The notes beneath the pieces are model-generated. The model ran no database searches and was not told the DNA's origin. It was given only the letters and a program-made list of their open reading frames with translations. A stretch of 64,000 nt of DNA from Burkholderia lata (GTDB lineage: Bacteria > Pseudomonadota > Gammaproteobacteria > Burkholderiales > Burkholderiaceae): positions 99,498-163,497 of the forward strand of contig NZ_CABVQK010000021.1 of assembly GCF_902499335.1 (NCBI RefSeq). The letters are read 5' to 3'. Of the stretch, positions 12,401 through 20,275 are shown one piece after another (positions within the stretch are counted from its first letter, which is position 1; the number at the start of each line of letters is the position of its first letter). Both the position numbers and the translations under genes were made by a program.

Positions 12401-14270
12401 GCCCGTCGCTCCGACCGGCTCGCTGACGTCCTTCGGCGCAACCACCGCGGCGCTGGCTCCGTCGACCGCTTCCGCACCTGCAGCAATCGAAGTCACGACG
12501 TTCGCCCCCCCGCCCGCCTCGGCCTCGTCGCCGGCAAGCTGGTCCGTGTCGAATGTCTCCGCAGTACCGGCAGTCCCATCGGCCACGGCTCCGCAACCCG
12601 TAGCAACGATCCCCGGCGCGAGCCTGTCCGCACCGGCGGCCGTCACGACCGTACCGGCGATCCCCACTGCCCCGCCGGCCGAAGCGGCCACCACGGCAAT
12701 CGAACCTGCCGCAGCCGCCTCCCCAGCCCCCGACACCCCCGCGCGCGCGCCGCGCCCGAACGCCTTCGAATTCCACGCACCCGCGTCGTTCAGCGTCGAA
12801 CTGCCGACGCTCGACCTGCTCGAGCCTCCATCCGGCGACATCGAAACGATCACCGACGAACAACTCGCGCAGACGGCGCAGGTGATCGAACAGCGGCTGC
12901 AGGAATTCAAGGTGCCGGTGACGGTGGTCGGCGCGTCGGCCGGCCCCGTGATCACGCGCTTCGAGATCGAACCCGCGCTCGGCGTGCGCGGCAGCCAGAT
13001 CGTCGGGCTGATGAAGGACCTGTCGCGCGGCCTCGGCCTCACGTCGATCCGCGTCGTCGAGACGATTCCCGGCAAGACCTGCATGGGCCTCGAACTGCCG
13101 AACGCGAAGCGCCAGATGATCCGCCTGTCGGAAATCCTCGAGTCGCGCCAGTACCAGCACTCGGCCTCGCAACTGACGATCGCGATGGGCAAGGACATCA
13201 CCGGCCACCCGGTCGTCACCGATCTCGCGAAGGCGCCGCACATGCTCGTCGCCGGTACGACGGGCTCGGGCAAGTCGGTCGCGATCAACGCGATGATCCT
13301 GTCGCTGCTGTACAAGGCGACGCCCGAGGACGTGCGGCTCATCATGATCGACCCGAAGATGCTGGAGCTGTCGGTCTATGAAGGCATCCCGCACCTGCTC
13401 GCGCCGGTCGTCACCGACATGAAGCTCGCGGCGAACGCGCTGAACTGGTGCGTCGGCGAGATGGAGAAGCGCTACCGGCTGATGTCGGCCGTCGGCGTGC
13501 GCAACCTCGCCGGCTTCAACCAGAAGATCCGCGATGCGGAAGCGAAGGAAAAGAAGATCGGCAACCCGTTCTCGCTGACGCCCGAGGATCCCGAGCCGCT
13601 GTCGACGCTGCCGCTGATCGTCGTCGTGATCGACGAGCTGGCCGACCTGATGATGGTCGCCGGCAAGAAGATCGAAGAGCTGATCGCCCGCCTCGCGCAG
13701 AAGGCGCGTGCAGCCGGCATCCACCTGATCCTCGCGACGCAGCGTCCGTCCGTCGACGTGATCACGGGCTTGATCAAGGCGAACATCCCGACGCGCGTCG
13801 CGTTCCAGGTGTCGTCGAAGATCGACTCGCGCACGATTCTCGACCAGATGGGCGCCGAATCGCTGCTCGGGATGGGCGACATGCTGTTCCTGCCGCCGGG
13901 CACCGGTTATCCGCAGCGCGTGCACGGCGCGTTCGTCGCCGACGAGGAAGTACACCGGGTCGTCGAGTACCTGAAGCAGTTCGGCGAGCCGCAGTACGAG
14001 GAAGGGATTCTTGACGGCCCGGCCGCCGACGGCGCGACGCAGGACCTGTTCGGCGATGCGCCGGACGCGGAAGCCGATCCGCTGTACGACGAAGCCGTCG
14101 CGTTCGTCGTGCGCACGCGGCGCGCGTCGATCTCGTCGGTGCAGCGGCAGTTGCGCATCGGCTACAACCGCGCCGCGCGCCTCGTCGAGCAGATGGAAGC
14201 GGCCGGGCTCGTGTCGCCGATGGGCATCAACGGCAGCCGCGAGGTGCTCGTGCCGGCTGCGGCCGACTGA
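9474..14270 (+). CDS. ftsK: FtsK/SpoIIIE DNA translocase with giant disordered linker
   Basis: FtsK pumps DNA at the septum so that chromosome dimers can be resolved by XerCD at dif. The protein is 1,598 residues. Residues 1-110 hold three hydrophobic segments (about 5-27, 42-60, 82-102); the usual FtsK N-terminus has four. Residues about 130-1090 are a low-complexity Ala/Pro/Ser/Thr/Val linker with internal repeats. The motor (about 1092-1535) has Walker A GTTGSGKS near 1262 and Walker B IVVVIDELADL near 1382. The C-terminal gamma winged helix (about 1536-1598) contains RRASISSVQRQL, the DNA-reading part that recognises polar KOPS sequences. In-frame stops at 9378 and 9399 rule out a longer ATG-started N-terminus. 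Burkholderia often carry two FtsK paralogues; this could be either. Confidence 0.93.
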   Translation: MHTVVFGWFGISAVWFLLLFWRLVQAMLPGGGGLAGRGSIRLWLGFAAVFVASCTLTSPLSGPDTDALGHAFSAGFAHVLGPIGTPVAMVVLFFAGLPWLTGIGWRQFAAWVDTSFGVKLSRDGGDDDARGIADLPRSALHRDDDVVQPTTAHTVNSMAPRQNGRYSRPTLWKPDPQARPKPRSSTPPRPHVEPVAPSGWLKPTTPQRTMPTPPAPIPPASAMPPPTTGSTASLARAAANSQVPRPDPAPLPVGFEPVRPRPTAARPATAALKPTPPRATVTPRPAIAQPQRPPVRPAAGSGSAGLPSDAARRRPAPPTPARAPLYAWTEKPAAPITPAPSVHDTLRSIEASTAQWATLSGAQSDDAGHAAAAAATVAGMAAAAAGIATPAAAAVPTGTAFAAHDLAAHDAGVPLAHDAAPAYDENAPIVLDAFMPAAPAVHAPVADAGAVAFDATAPHAHWNTGIDDAASPHHADDEIRLADDGPAAPAPEVTPAPAFDAPIDLAPWEDLASRPVSAFDASAWNPVAESTTDVTGSEPANAASAQPGTEAAPDIAGSKPPASLDTGNTYTAQPAPAIDRTASPSVPQGIADAHADVKPAGNITPFAALASSPIGETTPRATTETRPFAAASAPAASSAALEATKSDAVEPAAPLTAIAQGTAPAAAWTWTPSTAQPATTNTPVTAELPKSPVAAQPFAAAQTASASTASPLVGTAHGSTVQAPASAAGIAPVTGTASSDGVIGTASGSLAQPAASTVAAVAPASPIGVTGASSASLSQPAASTSSFGVTGATSTSISQPAAPASTAASVAPTSPIGVTGAASAPLSQPATSTSNAAAVASAPPVSVANATYGSFPRASTPASPVAPAVTPSTASPTASTSGSSTPAIATATPVNVVSGSVAAPSSVPTPMHPATPSTSSTGTTFGTFGPSSAIASQPAASLPVPPAPTATTATSSGAVAPITTAAATPAQPIASSPVAPTGSLTSFGATTAALAPSTASAPAAIEVTTFAPPPASASSPASWSVSNVSAVPAVPSATAPQPVATIPGASLSAPAAVTTVPAIPTAPPAEAATTAIEPAAAASPAPDTPARAPRPNAFEFHAPASFSVELPTLDLLEPPSGDIETITDEQLAQTAQVIEQRLQEFKVPVTVVGASAGPVITRFEIEPALGVRGSQIVGLMKDLSRGLGLTSIRVVETIPGKTCMGLELPNAKRQMIRLSEILESRQYQHSASQLTIAMGKDITGHPVVTDLAKAPHMLVAGTTGSGKSVAINAMILSLLYKATPEDVRLIMIDPKMLELSVYEGIPHLLAPVVTDMKLAANALNWCVGEMEKRYRLMSAVGVRNLAGFNQKIRDAEAKEKKIGNPFSLTPEDPEPLSTLPLIVVVIDELADLMMVAGKKIEELIARLAQKARAAGIHLILATQRPSVDVITGLIKANIPTRVAFQVSSKIDSRTILDQMGAESLLGMGDMLFLPPGTGYPQRVHGAFVADEEVHRVVEYLKQFGEPQYEEGILDGPAADGATQDLFGDAPDAEADPLYDEAVAFVVRTRRASISSVQRQLRIGYNRAARLVEQMEAAGLVSPMGINGSREVLVPAAAD
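11772..11963 (+). repeat. Three imperfect 45-bp repeats inside the ftsK linker
   Basis: Units at 11772-11816, 11832-11876 and 11919-11963 each encode a variant of IGVTGASSASLSQPA. Only a few bases differ between units, more alike than free codon drift would give. This suggests recent duplication within the linker, whose length may vary between strains. Confidence 0.75.
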
Positions 14271-14330
14271 GCGCGGCGGCCGGTCGGCCGCCCCCAATCG
14301 ATACGGGCGCCCCGGGAAACCGGCCGCCCC

Positions 14331-14369
14331 AAAAAAAGGGCGCTGCATCGGCAGCGCCCTTTTTCTTTT
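14331..14369. terminator. Bidirectional terminator between ftsK and the lactonase gene
   Basis: AGGGCGCTGC (14337-14346) pairs with GCAGCGCCCT (14351-14360) across ATCG. An A-run precedes it and a T-rich run follows, so it can serve both convergent genes. It abuts the stop codon of the minus-strand gene. Confidence 0.9.
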
Positions 14370-15612
14370 ACTGCACCGGCACCAGCTTGAAGTCGACCGG
14401 CTTGCCGACCGCCACCTTCTGCGGATTCGGGCCGAGCTGACCCGTTTCGACATTGCGGCTGAACACGTAGAACGTATCGCTGTCCTGGTTGCCGACGATC
14501 AGCCACTTGCCGGTCGGATCGATCAGGAACTCGCGCGGCGTCTTGCCGAGGCTCGACTGGCGGCCGACGTGCTTCAGCCGCCCATCGGCCTGATTCACCG
14601 CGTAGATCACGAGGTCGTTCGCGTCGCCGCGGTTGCTCACGTACAGGAAGCGGCCGTCCGGCGACAGGTGGATCGCGCCGCCACCGACCTTGCCCTTGAA
14701 GCCCGGCGCGGTCATCGACACGGTCTCGACCGGTGTCAGCTTGCCGTCGTGGTAGCCGAACACCTCGACCGATGCGTTCAGCTCGCTCGTCACGTACGCG
14801 TACCGGCCGTCGGCGCCGAACACCATGTGACGCGGGCCCGAGCCGGCCTTCACCGGCGTGTAGCGCGTGTCGGTCGGGCCGATCAGCCCGCGGCTGCCGT
14901 CCACCGTGTAGCGGTAGCCGTAGATCTTGTCCGCGCCGAGATCCTGCACGAACAGGTAACGGCCGTCCGGCGAAAATACCGTCGAATGCACGTGCGCGCC
15001 GTCCTGGCGGCCCTTCACCGGCCCCGTGCCCTCATGGTGCACGGTCAGCACGGCCTGGCCGACCGCACCGTCGTCGCGCAGCGGAAACACCGCGAAGCTG
15101 CCGCCCGGATCCTTCGCGACCGAGTAGTTGGCGGTCACGAGGTACTTGCCGTCCGGCGACAGCGCGAGATAGCAAGGATCGTTCCCTTCCGACGACACAC
15201 GGTCGATGAAGCTCAGCGCGCCCGTCTTCGCGTCGAAGCGGAATGCGCTGACGCCGCCGCGCGTCGTCGCCGGCCCGTCGTCGCCGGGCAGTTCGTTGAC
15301 CGCGTAGACGGTGCGACCGTCGCGGCTCGGCAACAGGTACGACGGATTCACGGTCTTCGCCGACGACACGGGCGCGACGCTGCCGGTTTTCGTATCGAAG
15401 CGGTAAACATAGATTCCGTCGCTGCCGCCACCCGTATAGGTGCCGACGAGCAGGTTGTAGACGCCGTCGGCCGGGGCGGGCGATTGCTGCGCAAATGCGT
15501 GGGTCGCGGAAAGGGAGAGCACGATCGCGAAACCTTTCATCCAGTGAGCGAGCCTAAGCGGGAACCCTCGTGTCGAAGCGCGTGCGTCACGCTCGCGTAA
15601 ACGGTTGGGCAT
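14368..15612 (-). CDS. Secreted lactonase-family beta-propeller protein
   Basis: A 414-residue protein of the 6-phosphogluconolactonase (Pgl/YbhE-type) seven-bladed propeller family. An N-terminal signal peptide (hydrophobic around residues 25-40, ending AFAQQ) indicates export, so it is unlikely to act on cytosolic 6-phosphogluconolactone. The blades carry repeated LSPDGxxLxV-type motifs, for example LSPDGRFLYVSNRG, FSPDGRYLFVQD and LSPDGKYLVTAN. The start at 15612 (MPNRLRERD) is set by a perfect AGGAGG Shine-Dalgarno. It diverges from the GH15 gene. The periplasmic substrate is unknown. Confidence 0.83.
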   Translation of the reverse strand: MPNRLRERDARASTRGFPLRLAHWMKGFAIVLSLSATHAFAQQSPAPADGVYNLLVGTYTGGGSDGIYVYRFDTKTGSVAPVSSAKTVNPSYLLPSRDGRTVYAVNELPGDDGPATTRGGVSAFRFDAKTGALSFIDRVSSEGNDPCYLALSPDGKYLVTANYSVAKDPGGSFAVFPLRDDGAVGQAVLTVHHEGTGPVKGRQDGAHVHSTVFSPDGRYLFVQDLGADKIYGYRYTVDGSRGLIGPTDTRYTPVKAGSGPRHMVFGADGRYAYVTSELNASVEVFGYHDGKLTPVETVSMTAPGFKGKVGGGAIHLSPDGRFLYVSNRGDANDLVIYAVNQADGRLKHVGRQSSLGKTPREFLIDPTGKWLIVGNQDSDTFYVFSRNVETGQLGPNPQKVAVGKPVDFKLVPVQ

Positions 15613-15778
15613 TGAATCCTCCTTGCATCGAGTCGCTTCAAGTGTTGAGATAGGACGAAACGCCGGCCGTTCATGCGCTCCGCCGCCCGGCCGAGTATAC
15701 GGGGCGCGGTGCCAGCGCGTGAAGCCTTGGCCACCGCCGTCCGCATTGTGAACTCGAATACCCAAGGATCGCCTGCCC

Positions 15779-17608
15779 ATGCCTGCCCTGATCGAAGACT
15801 ACGCCCTCGTCGGCGACGGCCACACCGCCGCGCTGATCGCTAAAGACGGCTCCGTCGACTGGCTGTGCTGGCCCCGCTTCGATTCGGGCGCCTGCTTCGC
15901 GGCGCTTCTCGGCACCCCCGAGCACGGCCGCTGGCTGCTCGCGCCGGCCGCCGACGCCGCGATCACGCACACGACGCGCCGCTATCGCGGCGACACGCTG
16001 ATTCTCGAAACCGACTACGAAAGCGCCGACGGTGCCGTCACCGTGGTCGACTTCATGCCGCCCGGCAACGGCTGGTCCGAACTGGTGCGGATCGTCGTCG
16101 GCCGCCACGGCACGATGAAGATGCGCATGGAGCTGGTGTTGCGCTTCGACTACGGCTTCTCGATCCCGTGGGTCACGCAGCTGACCCGCGAGGACGGCAT
16201 GAAGGCGATCGCCGGCCCCGACACCGTCGTGCTGCGCACGCCGGTGCCGCTCACCGGCGAAAACCTCCATACGCTCGCGGAATTCACGGTGAGCGCCGAT
16301 GAGCGCGTGCCGTTCTCGCTCAGCTACGCGGCGTCGCACCTGCGGCTGCCGCCCGCGCGCGATCCGCTGTCGATGCTCGCGCGCACCGAAAACTACTGGC
16401 TCGAATGGTCGGGCCGCTGCCAGGTGCAGGGCCGCTACGCGGCCGCCGTGCGCCGGTCGCTGATCACGTTGAAGGCGCTCGCGTACGAGCCGACCGGCGG
16501 CATCGTCGCCGCGCCGACCACGTCGCTGCCCGAGAAGATCGGCGGCAACCGCAACTGGGACTACCGCTACTGCTGGCTGCGCGACGCGACGATCACGCTG
16601 CTCGCGCTGATGCGCGGCGGCTACTACGACGAAGCGCGCGCGTGGCGCACGTGGCTCGGCCGCGTGATGGCCGGCTCGCCCGAACAGATCCAGATCATGT
16701 ACGGGATCGCCGGCGAGCGCCGGCTGCCGGAAATGGAGCTCGACTGGCTGCCCGGCTACCAGGACTCGAAGCCGGTGCGCGTCGGCAACGGCGCCGCGAA
16801 CCAGCTCCAGCTCGACGTGTTCGGCGAGGTGATGGCCGCGCTGCACCTCGCACGCGTGGGCGGCCTGCAGGCCGACGACACGGTCTGGTCCGTGCAGTGC
16901 GCGCTGCTCGACCATCTCGAGAAGATCTGGCAGGAACCCGACGAAGGCATCTGGGAAACGCGCGGCGGCCGCCGCCATTTCACGTTCTCGAAGGTGATGG
17001 CGTGGGTCGCGTTCGACCGCGCGATCAAGTCGGCGGAGATGTTCCGGCTGCCCGGCTCGCTCGACCGCTGGCGCGCGCTGCGCGACCAGATCCATGCAGA
17101 CGTGTGCAACAACGCGTGGCACGAAGGCAAACAGGCGTTCGCGCAGAGCTACGGCAGCGACGAGCTCGACGCGAGCGTGCTGCTGATGCCGCTGCTCGGC
17201 TTCCTGCCGCCGGAAGATCCGCGCATCGTCGGCACGGTCGAGGCGATCGAGCGGGAATTGCTGCACGACGGGCTCGTGATGCGCTATCGCACGACCGACT
17301 ACGACGACGGCCTGCCGCCCGGCGAAGGCACGTTTCTCGCTTGCAGCTTCTGGCTGGTCGACAACTATGCGCTGCTGGGCCGAATCGACGACGCGCACCG
17401 CCTGTTCAGCCGACTGCTCGCGCTGTCGAACGACCTCGGGCTGCTCGCGGAGGAGTACGACCCGGTGGCCGGGCGGCTCGTCGGCAACTTCCCGCAGGCG
17501 TTCTCCCACGTGGCGCTCGTGCATACCGCGATGAATCTGATGCACCACGAAGACGCAATGGCGCGCGCAGCCGGCCAGCCCGCGCCGGCCGTCGCGACGG
17601 GGCGCTGA
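15779..17608 (+). CDS. Glycoside hydrolase family 15 protein (glucoamylase/trehalase type)
   Basis: A 609-residue cytosolic enzyme without a signal peptide. Residues 1-220 are the N-terminal domain seen in bacterial trehalase-like GH15 proteins (PALIEDYALVGDGHTAAL at the start). The (alpha/alpha)6 barrel follows, with GGNRNWDYRYCWLRD (about 252-266). The GEGTFLACSFWLVDN and LAEEYDP segments (about 515-565) carry candidate catalytic glutamates. Family members hydrolyse alpha-glucosidic bonds of dextrins or trehalose; the substrate cannot be decided here. An AAGGATC Shine-Dalgarno precedes the ATG. It stands alone, 212 bases ahead of phaZ. Confidence 0.88.
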   Translation: MPALIEDYALVGDGHTAALIAKDGSVDWLCWPRFDSGACFAALLGTPEHGRWLLAPAADAAITHTTRRYRGDTLILETDYESADGAVTVVDFMPPGNGWSELVRIVVGRHGTMKMRMELVLRFDYGFSIPWVTQLTREDGMKAIAGPDTVVLRTPVPLTGENLHTLAEFTVSADERVPFSLSYAASHLRLPPARDPLSMLARTENYWLEWSGRCQVQGRYAAAVRRSLITLKALAYEPTGGIVAAPTTSLPEKIGGNRNWDYRYCWLRDATITLLALMRGGYYDEARAWRTWLGRVMAGSPEQIQIMYGIAGERRLPEMELDWLPGYQDSKPVRVGNGAANQLQLDVFGEVMAALHLARVGGLQADDTVWSVQCALLDHLEKIWQEPDEGIWETRGGRRHFTFSKVMAWVAFDRAIKSAEMFRLPGSLDRWRALRDQIHADVCNNAWHEGKQAFAQSYGSDELDASVLLMPLLGFLPPEDPRIVGTVEAIERELLHDGLVMRYRTTDYDDGLPPGEGTFLACSFWLVDNYALLGRIDDAHRLFSRLLALSNDLGLLAEEYDPVAGRLVGNFPQAFSHVALVHTAMNLMHHEDAMARAAGQPAPAVATGR

Positions 17609-17673
17609 ACGGGGGCACGAGCGGCTTGGTCAGAGAACGTCAAATCACAAAACTTTGATGAAAAATCGGGGAA

Positions 17674-17740
17674 ATGTTGCATTGCACCACCCATCGTTGT
17701 CCGATATGATCGACGCGATTGTCCGGCTGCAGTGCAACAT
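17674..17740. promoter_or_regulatory. Inverted TGC-rich pair upstream of phaZ (PhaR-like sites)
   Basis: ATGTTGCATTGCA (17674-17686) faces TGCAGTGCAACAT (17728-17740), whose reverse complement is ATGTTGCACTGCA. The two 13-mers differ at one base and are separated by 41 bp. TGC/GCA-rich sites of this kind are known targets of PhaR, the PHA-responsive repressor of phasin genes. Placement 81 bases before phaZ suggests PHA-coupled control; this is inference. Confidence 0.6.
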
Positions 17741-17820
17741 GGCCGGTCGCTGACCCACACGGCACGCCGCGACGCCCCACGCCGCCCTTGCGCACCGTCC
17801 CCCACGCGGGAGTAGTCTGC

Positions 17821-19302
17821 ATGCTTTACCAACTGCACGAATTCCAGCGCGCCATGCTGAGCCCGCTGACGGCCTGGGCCCAGGCCGCGTCCAAATCGTT
17901 CGCCAATCCGTCCAGCCCGTTCTCGCTGATGCCGGGCGCGACGCGGATGGCCGCCGCGTACGAACTGATGTACCGGCTCGGCAAGGATTACGAGAAGCCT
18001 GAATTCAACATTCATCAGATCGTCAAGGACGGCCACAACATCCCGATCGTCGAGCAGACGATCGTCGAGAAGCCGTTCTGCCGGCTGCTGCGCTTCAAGC
18101 GCTATTCGGACGACGCCGACGCCGTCACGCAGCTGAAGGACGAACCGGTCGTGCTGGTCTGCGCGCCGCTGTCGGGCCACCACTCGACGCTGCTGCGCGA
18201 CACCGTGCGCACGCTGCTGCAGGATCACAAGGTCTACATCACCGACTGGATCGACGCGCGGATGGTGCCGATCGAGACCGGCCCGTTCCATCTGCACGAC
18301 TACATCGCGTATATCCAGGAGTTCATCCGTCACATCGGCGCGCGCAACCTGCACGTGATTTCGGTGTGCCAGCCGACGGTGCCGGTGCTCGCGGCGATCT
18401 CGCTGATGGCGAGCCGCGGCGAGGACACGCCGCTCACGATGACGATGATGGGCGGCCCGATCGATGCGCGCCGCAGCCCCACGTCGGTGAATTCGCTTGC
18501 CACGCAGCACTCGACCGCATGGTTCGAGAACAACGTGATCCATACGGTGCCGGCGAACTATCCGGGCGAAGGCCGCCAGGTGTATCCGGGCTTCCTGCAG
18601 CACACGGGCTTCGTCGCGATGAACCCGGAGCGGCACGCGCAATCGCACTGGGATTTCTACCAGAGCCTGCTGCGCGGCGACGAGGATGACGCCGAAGCGC
18701 ACCGCCGCTTCTACGACGAGTACAACGCGGTGCTCGACATGGCCGCCGAGTATTACCTCGAGACGATTCGCGTCGTATTCCAGGAATTCCGGCTGGCCGA
18801 AGGCACGTGGGATGTCGAAGGCGAGCGCGTGCGTCCGCAGGACATCAAGCGCACCGCGCTGATGACGATCGAAGGCGAACTCGACGACATCTCCGGCAGC
18901 GGCCAGACGCACGTCGCGCACGAGCTGTGCACGGGCATCCCGCAAGACGATCGCCGCAGCCTGACCGCCGAGAAGTGCGGTCACTACGGGATTTTCTCGG
19001 GCCGCCGCTGGCGCACGATCATCTATCCGCAGCTGCGCGACTTCATCCGCGAGCATGCGCCGGAGCCGAAGCACGGCGCGACGAAGGATGTCCCGGAAGC
19101 GCCTGCCGCCACGACGCTCTCCGCCGTGCCGGCAGGCGACGCACCGGCCGAAACGTCGCGTGCCACCGCGGCGAAGCGCACGCGCGCGAAGGCGCCGGCC
19201 AAGGCTGCCGCACCGGCTCCCGTCAAGGCTGCTCCGGCCGCGAAACGTGCCGCCACCGGCAGCCCGCGCGCAAAAGCCGTGCGCACGCGCAAGGCCGCCT
19301 GA
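17821..19302 (+). CDS. phaZ: Intracellular polyhydroxyalkanoate depolymerase with Lys/Ala/Pro-rich tail
   Basis: It hydrolyses stored amorphous poly(3-hydroxybutyrate) in the granule. Residues 1-412 align well with the PhaZ1 family of Cupriavidus in length and active site. The nucleophile Cys183 sits in SVCQP, Asp355 in EGELDD and His388 in CGHYG, the same numbers recalled for PhaZ1. The family usually ends near residue 410-420. Here about 75-80 residues follow, dense in Lys, Ala, Pro and Arg (for example KAPAKAAAPAPVKA), resembling the nucleoid-binding tails of PhaF and PhaM. The start at 17821 gives the conserved MLYQLHEFQRA. It has its own promoter region with PhaR-like sites and ends at a strong terminator. 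Confidence 0.93.
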   Translation: MLYQLHEFQRAMLSPLTAWAQAASKSFANPSSPFSLMPGATRMAAAYELMYRLGKDYEKPEFNIHQIVKDGHNIPIVEQTIVEKPFCRLLRFKRYSDDADAVTQLKDEPVVLVCAPLSGHHSTLLRDTVRTLLQDHKVYITDWIDARMVPIETGPFHLHDYIAYIQEFIRHIGARNLHVISVCQPTVPVLAAISLMASRGEDTPLTMTMMGGPIDARRSPTSVNSLATQHSTAWFENNVIHTVPANYPGEGRQVYPGFLQHTGFVAMNPERHAQSHWDFYQSLLRGDEDDAEAHRRFYDEYNAVLDMAAEYYLETIRVVFQEFRLAEGTWDVEGERVRPQDIKRTALMTIEGELDDISGSGQTHVAHELCTGIPQDDRRSLTAEKCGHYGIFSGRRWRTIIYPQLRDFIREHAPEPKHGATKDVPEAPAATTLSAVPAGDAPAETSRATAAKRTRAKAPAKAAAPAPVKAAPAAKRAATGSPRAKAVRTRKAA

Positions 19303-19316
19303 CGCACCGCGTTCAG

Positions 19317-19361
19317 ACGAAAAAACGCCGCCGTTGCCTGCGCACGGCGGCGTTTTTGTAT
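19317..19361. terminator. Bidirectional terminator between phaZ and the tetR gene
   Basis: AAAAACGCCGCCG (19321-19333) pairs perfectly with CGGCGGCGTTTTT (19345-19357) across an 11-base loop. Symmetric A and T runs allow termination in both directions. Confidence 0.92.
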
Positions 19362-19390
19362 CCGGCGGCCGCTTCAGCGCGGTCAGCGCA

Positions 19391-20023
19391 TCAGCGTCGC
19401 AGCAGATACGCGAGCAGTACCTCGGTGTTCATCCGGACCATCTCGGCGCGCTCGTCGGTGTCGGTGAAATCGCGGCCGAGCGTGGCGGCGAGCGTAAAGC
19501 GGTTCGACACGATGTAGTAGCCGAGCCCCGACAGCGTGACGTAGAAGCGCAGCGGATCGACGTCGGTGCGGAACAGCCCGGCCTTCTGGCCGCGCGTCAG
19601 CACGTTGCCGAGCTTCGCGACGATCGGCGACATCATTTCGCGGATCCGCGTCGACTTGTGCAGGTAGCGCGCCTCGTGCAGGTTCTCGTTGTTGATGAGC
19701 CTGAGCAATTCCGGATGGTCGCGGTAGTAGTCCCAAACGAAATGCGCGAGCCGCGTGACGGCTTCGACCGGCGCGACGCCGTCGAGGTCGAGCACGCGTT
19801 CGGCCTCGGTCAGCGCGGAGAACGCGTGTTCGAGCACGGCCGTGAACAGCTGCTCCTTGCTGCCGAAGTAGTAATAGAGCATGCGCTCGTTGGTTTCGGC
19901 CCGACGCGCAATCTGGTCGACGCGTGCGCCGAACAGCCCTCCACTCGCGAACTCTTCGGCTGCCGCCATCAGGATGCGGCGGCGCGTACCTTCAGGATCT
20001 CTTTTGATTTTTGGCTGATTCAT
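19391..20023 (-). CDS. TetR-family transcriptional regulator
   Basis: A 210-residue repressor-type regulator. The N-terminal helix-turn-helix (about residues 12-60) contains TRRRILMAAAEEF, ARVDQIARRAE and MLYYYFGSKEQLF. The C-terminal ligand domain resembles the RutR/YcdC-like group (DYYRDHPELLRLINNEN). It is convergent with phaZ and divergent from rsxB across 252 bases. Nothing in the immediate vicinity identifies its target or ligand; it is probably autoregulated. Confidence 0.88.
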   Translation of the reverse strand: MNQPKIKRDPEGTRRRILMAAAEEFASGGLFGARVDQIARRAETNERMLYYYFGSKEQLFTAVLEHAFSALTEAERVLDLDGVAPVEAVTRLAHFVWDYYRDHPELLRLINNENLHEARYLHKSTRIREMMSPIVAKLGNVLTRGQKAGLFRTDVDPLRFYVTLSGLGYYIVSNRFTLAATLGRDFTDTDERAEMVRMNTEVLLAYLLRR

Positions 20024-20194
20024 GGTGGCGTTTTGCTATGTGAGCCGCTTGATCCGGACCGGCACCCCCACCGCCTTGGCGCCGGCCGCCCTGGAACGGG
20101 CGCGCCGCGTGCGGCCGCCCTCCTGCTGAGCCCCTGCAAAAAAGCGGTTCGATTATGCGCACAGACGGCGTCCAGCGCAATGCGGGAAATCGGC

Positions 20195-20200
20195 GATAAT
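20195..20200 (+). promoter_or_regulatory. Candidate -10 element (GATAAT) for rsxB-nth
   Basis: GATAAT lies 76 bases before the GTG start chosen for rsxB. The only in-frame upstream ATG (20180) would lie before this promoter, which supports the GTG start. The -35 is weak. Confidence 0.4.
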
Positions 20201-20275
20201 CGAGCTTTGGCAAACCTTTCCGGCCGCGCCCGACGCGGCCGAGAGCCATTCGGCGCCGCTGCGCCCGTTGTCACC

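Noticed and set aside
12222..14453. A 743-codon minus-strand frame opposite ftsK
   Set aside because: Arg/Asp/His-rich shadow of the FtsK motor region, with no recognisable domain and no ribosome binding site.
19055..20275. A much longer rsxB starting in the phaZ/tetR region
   Set aside because: The extension crosses a strong terminator, lies antisense to tetR and does not resemble any RsxB N-terminus.
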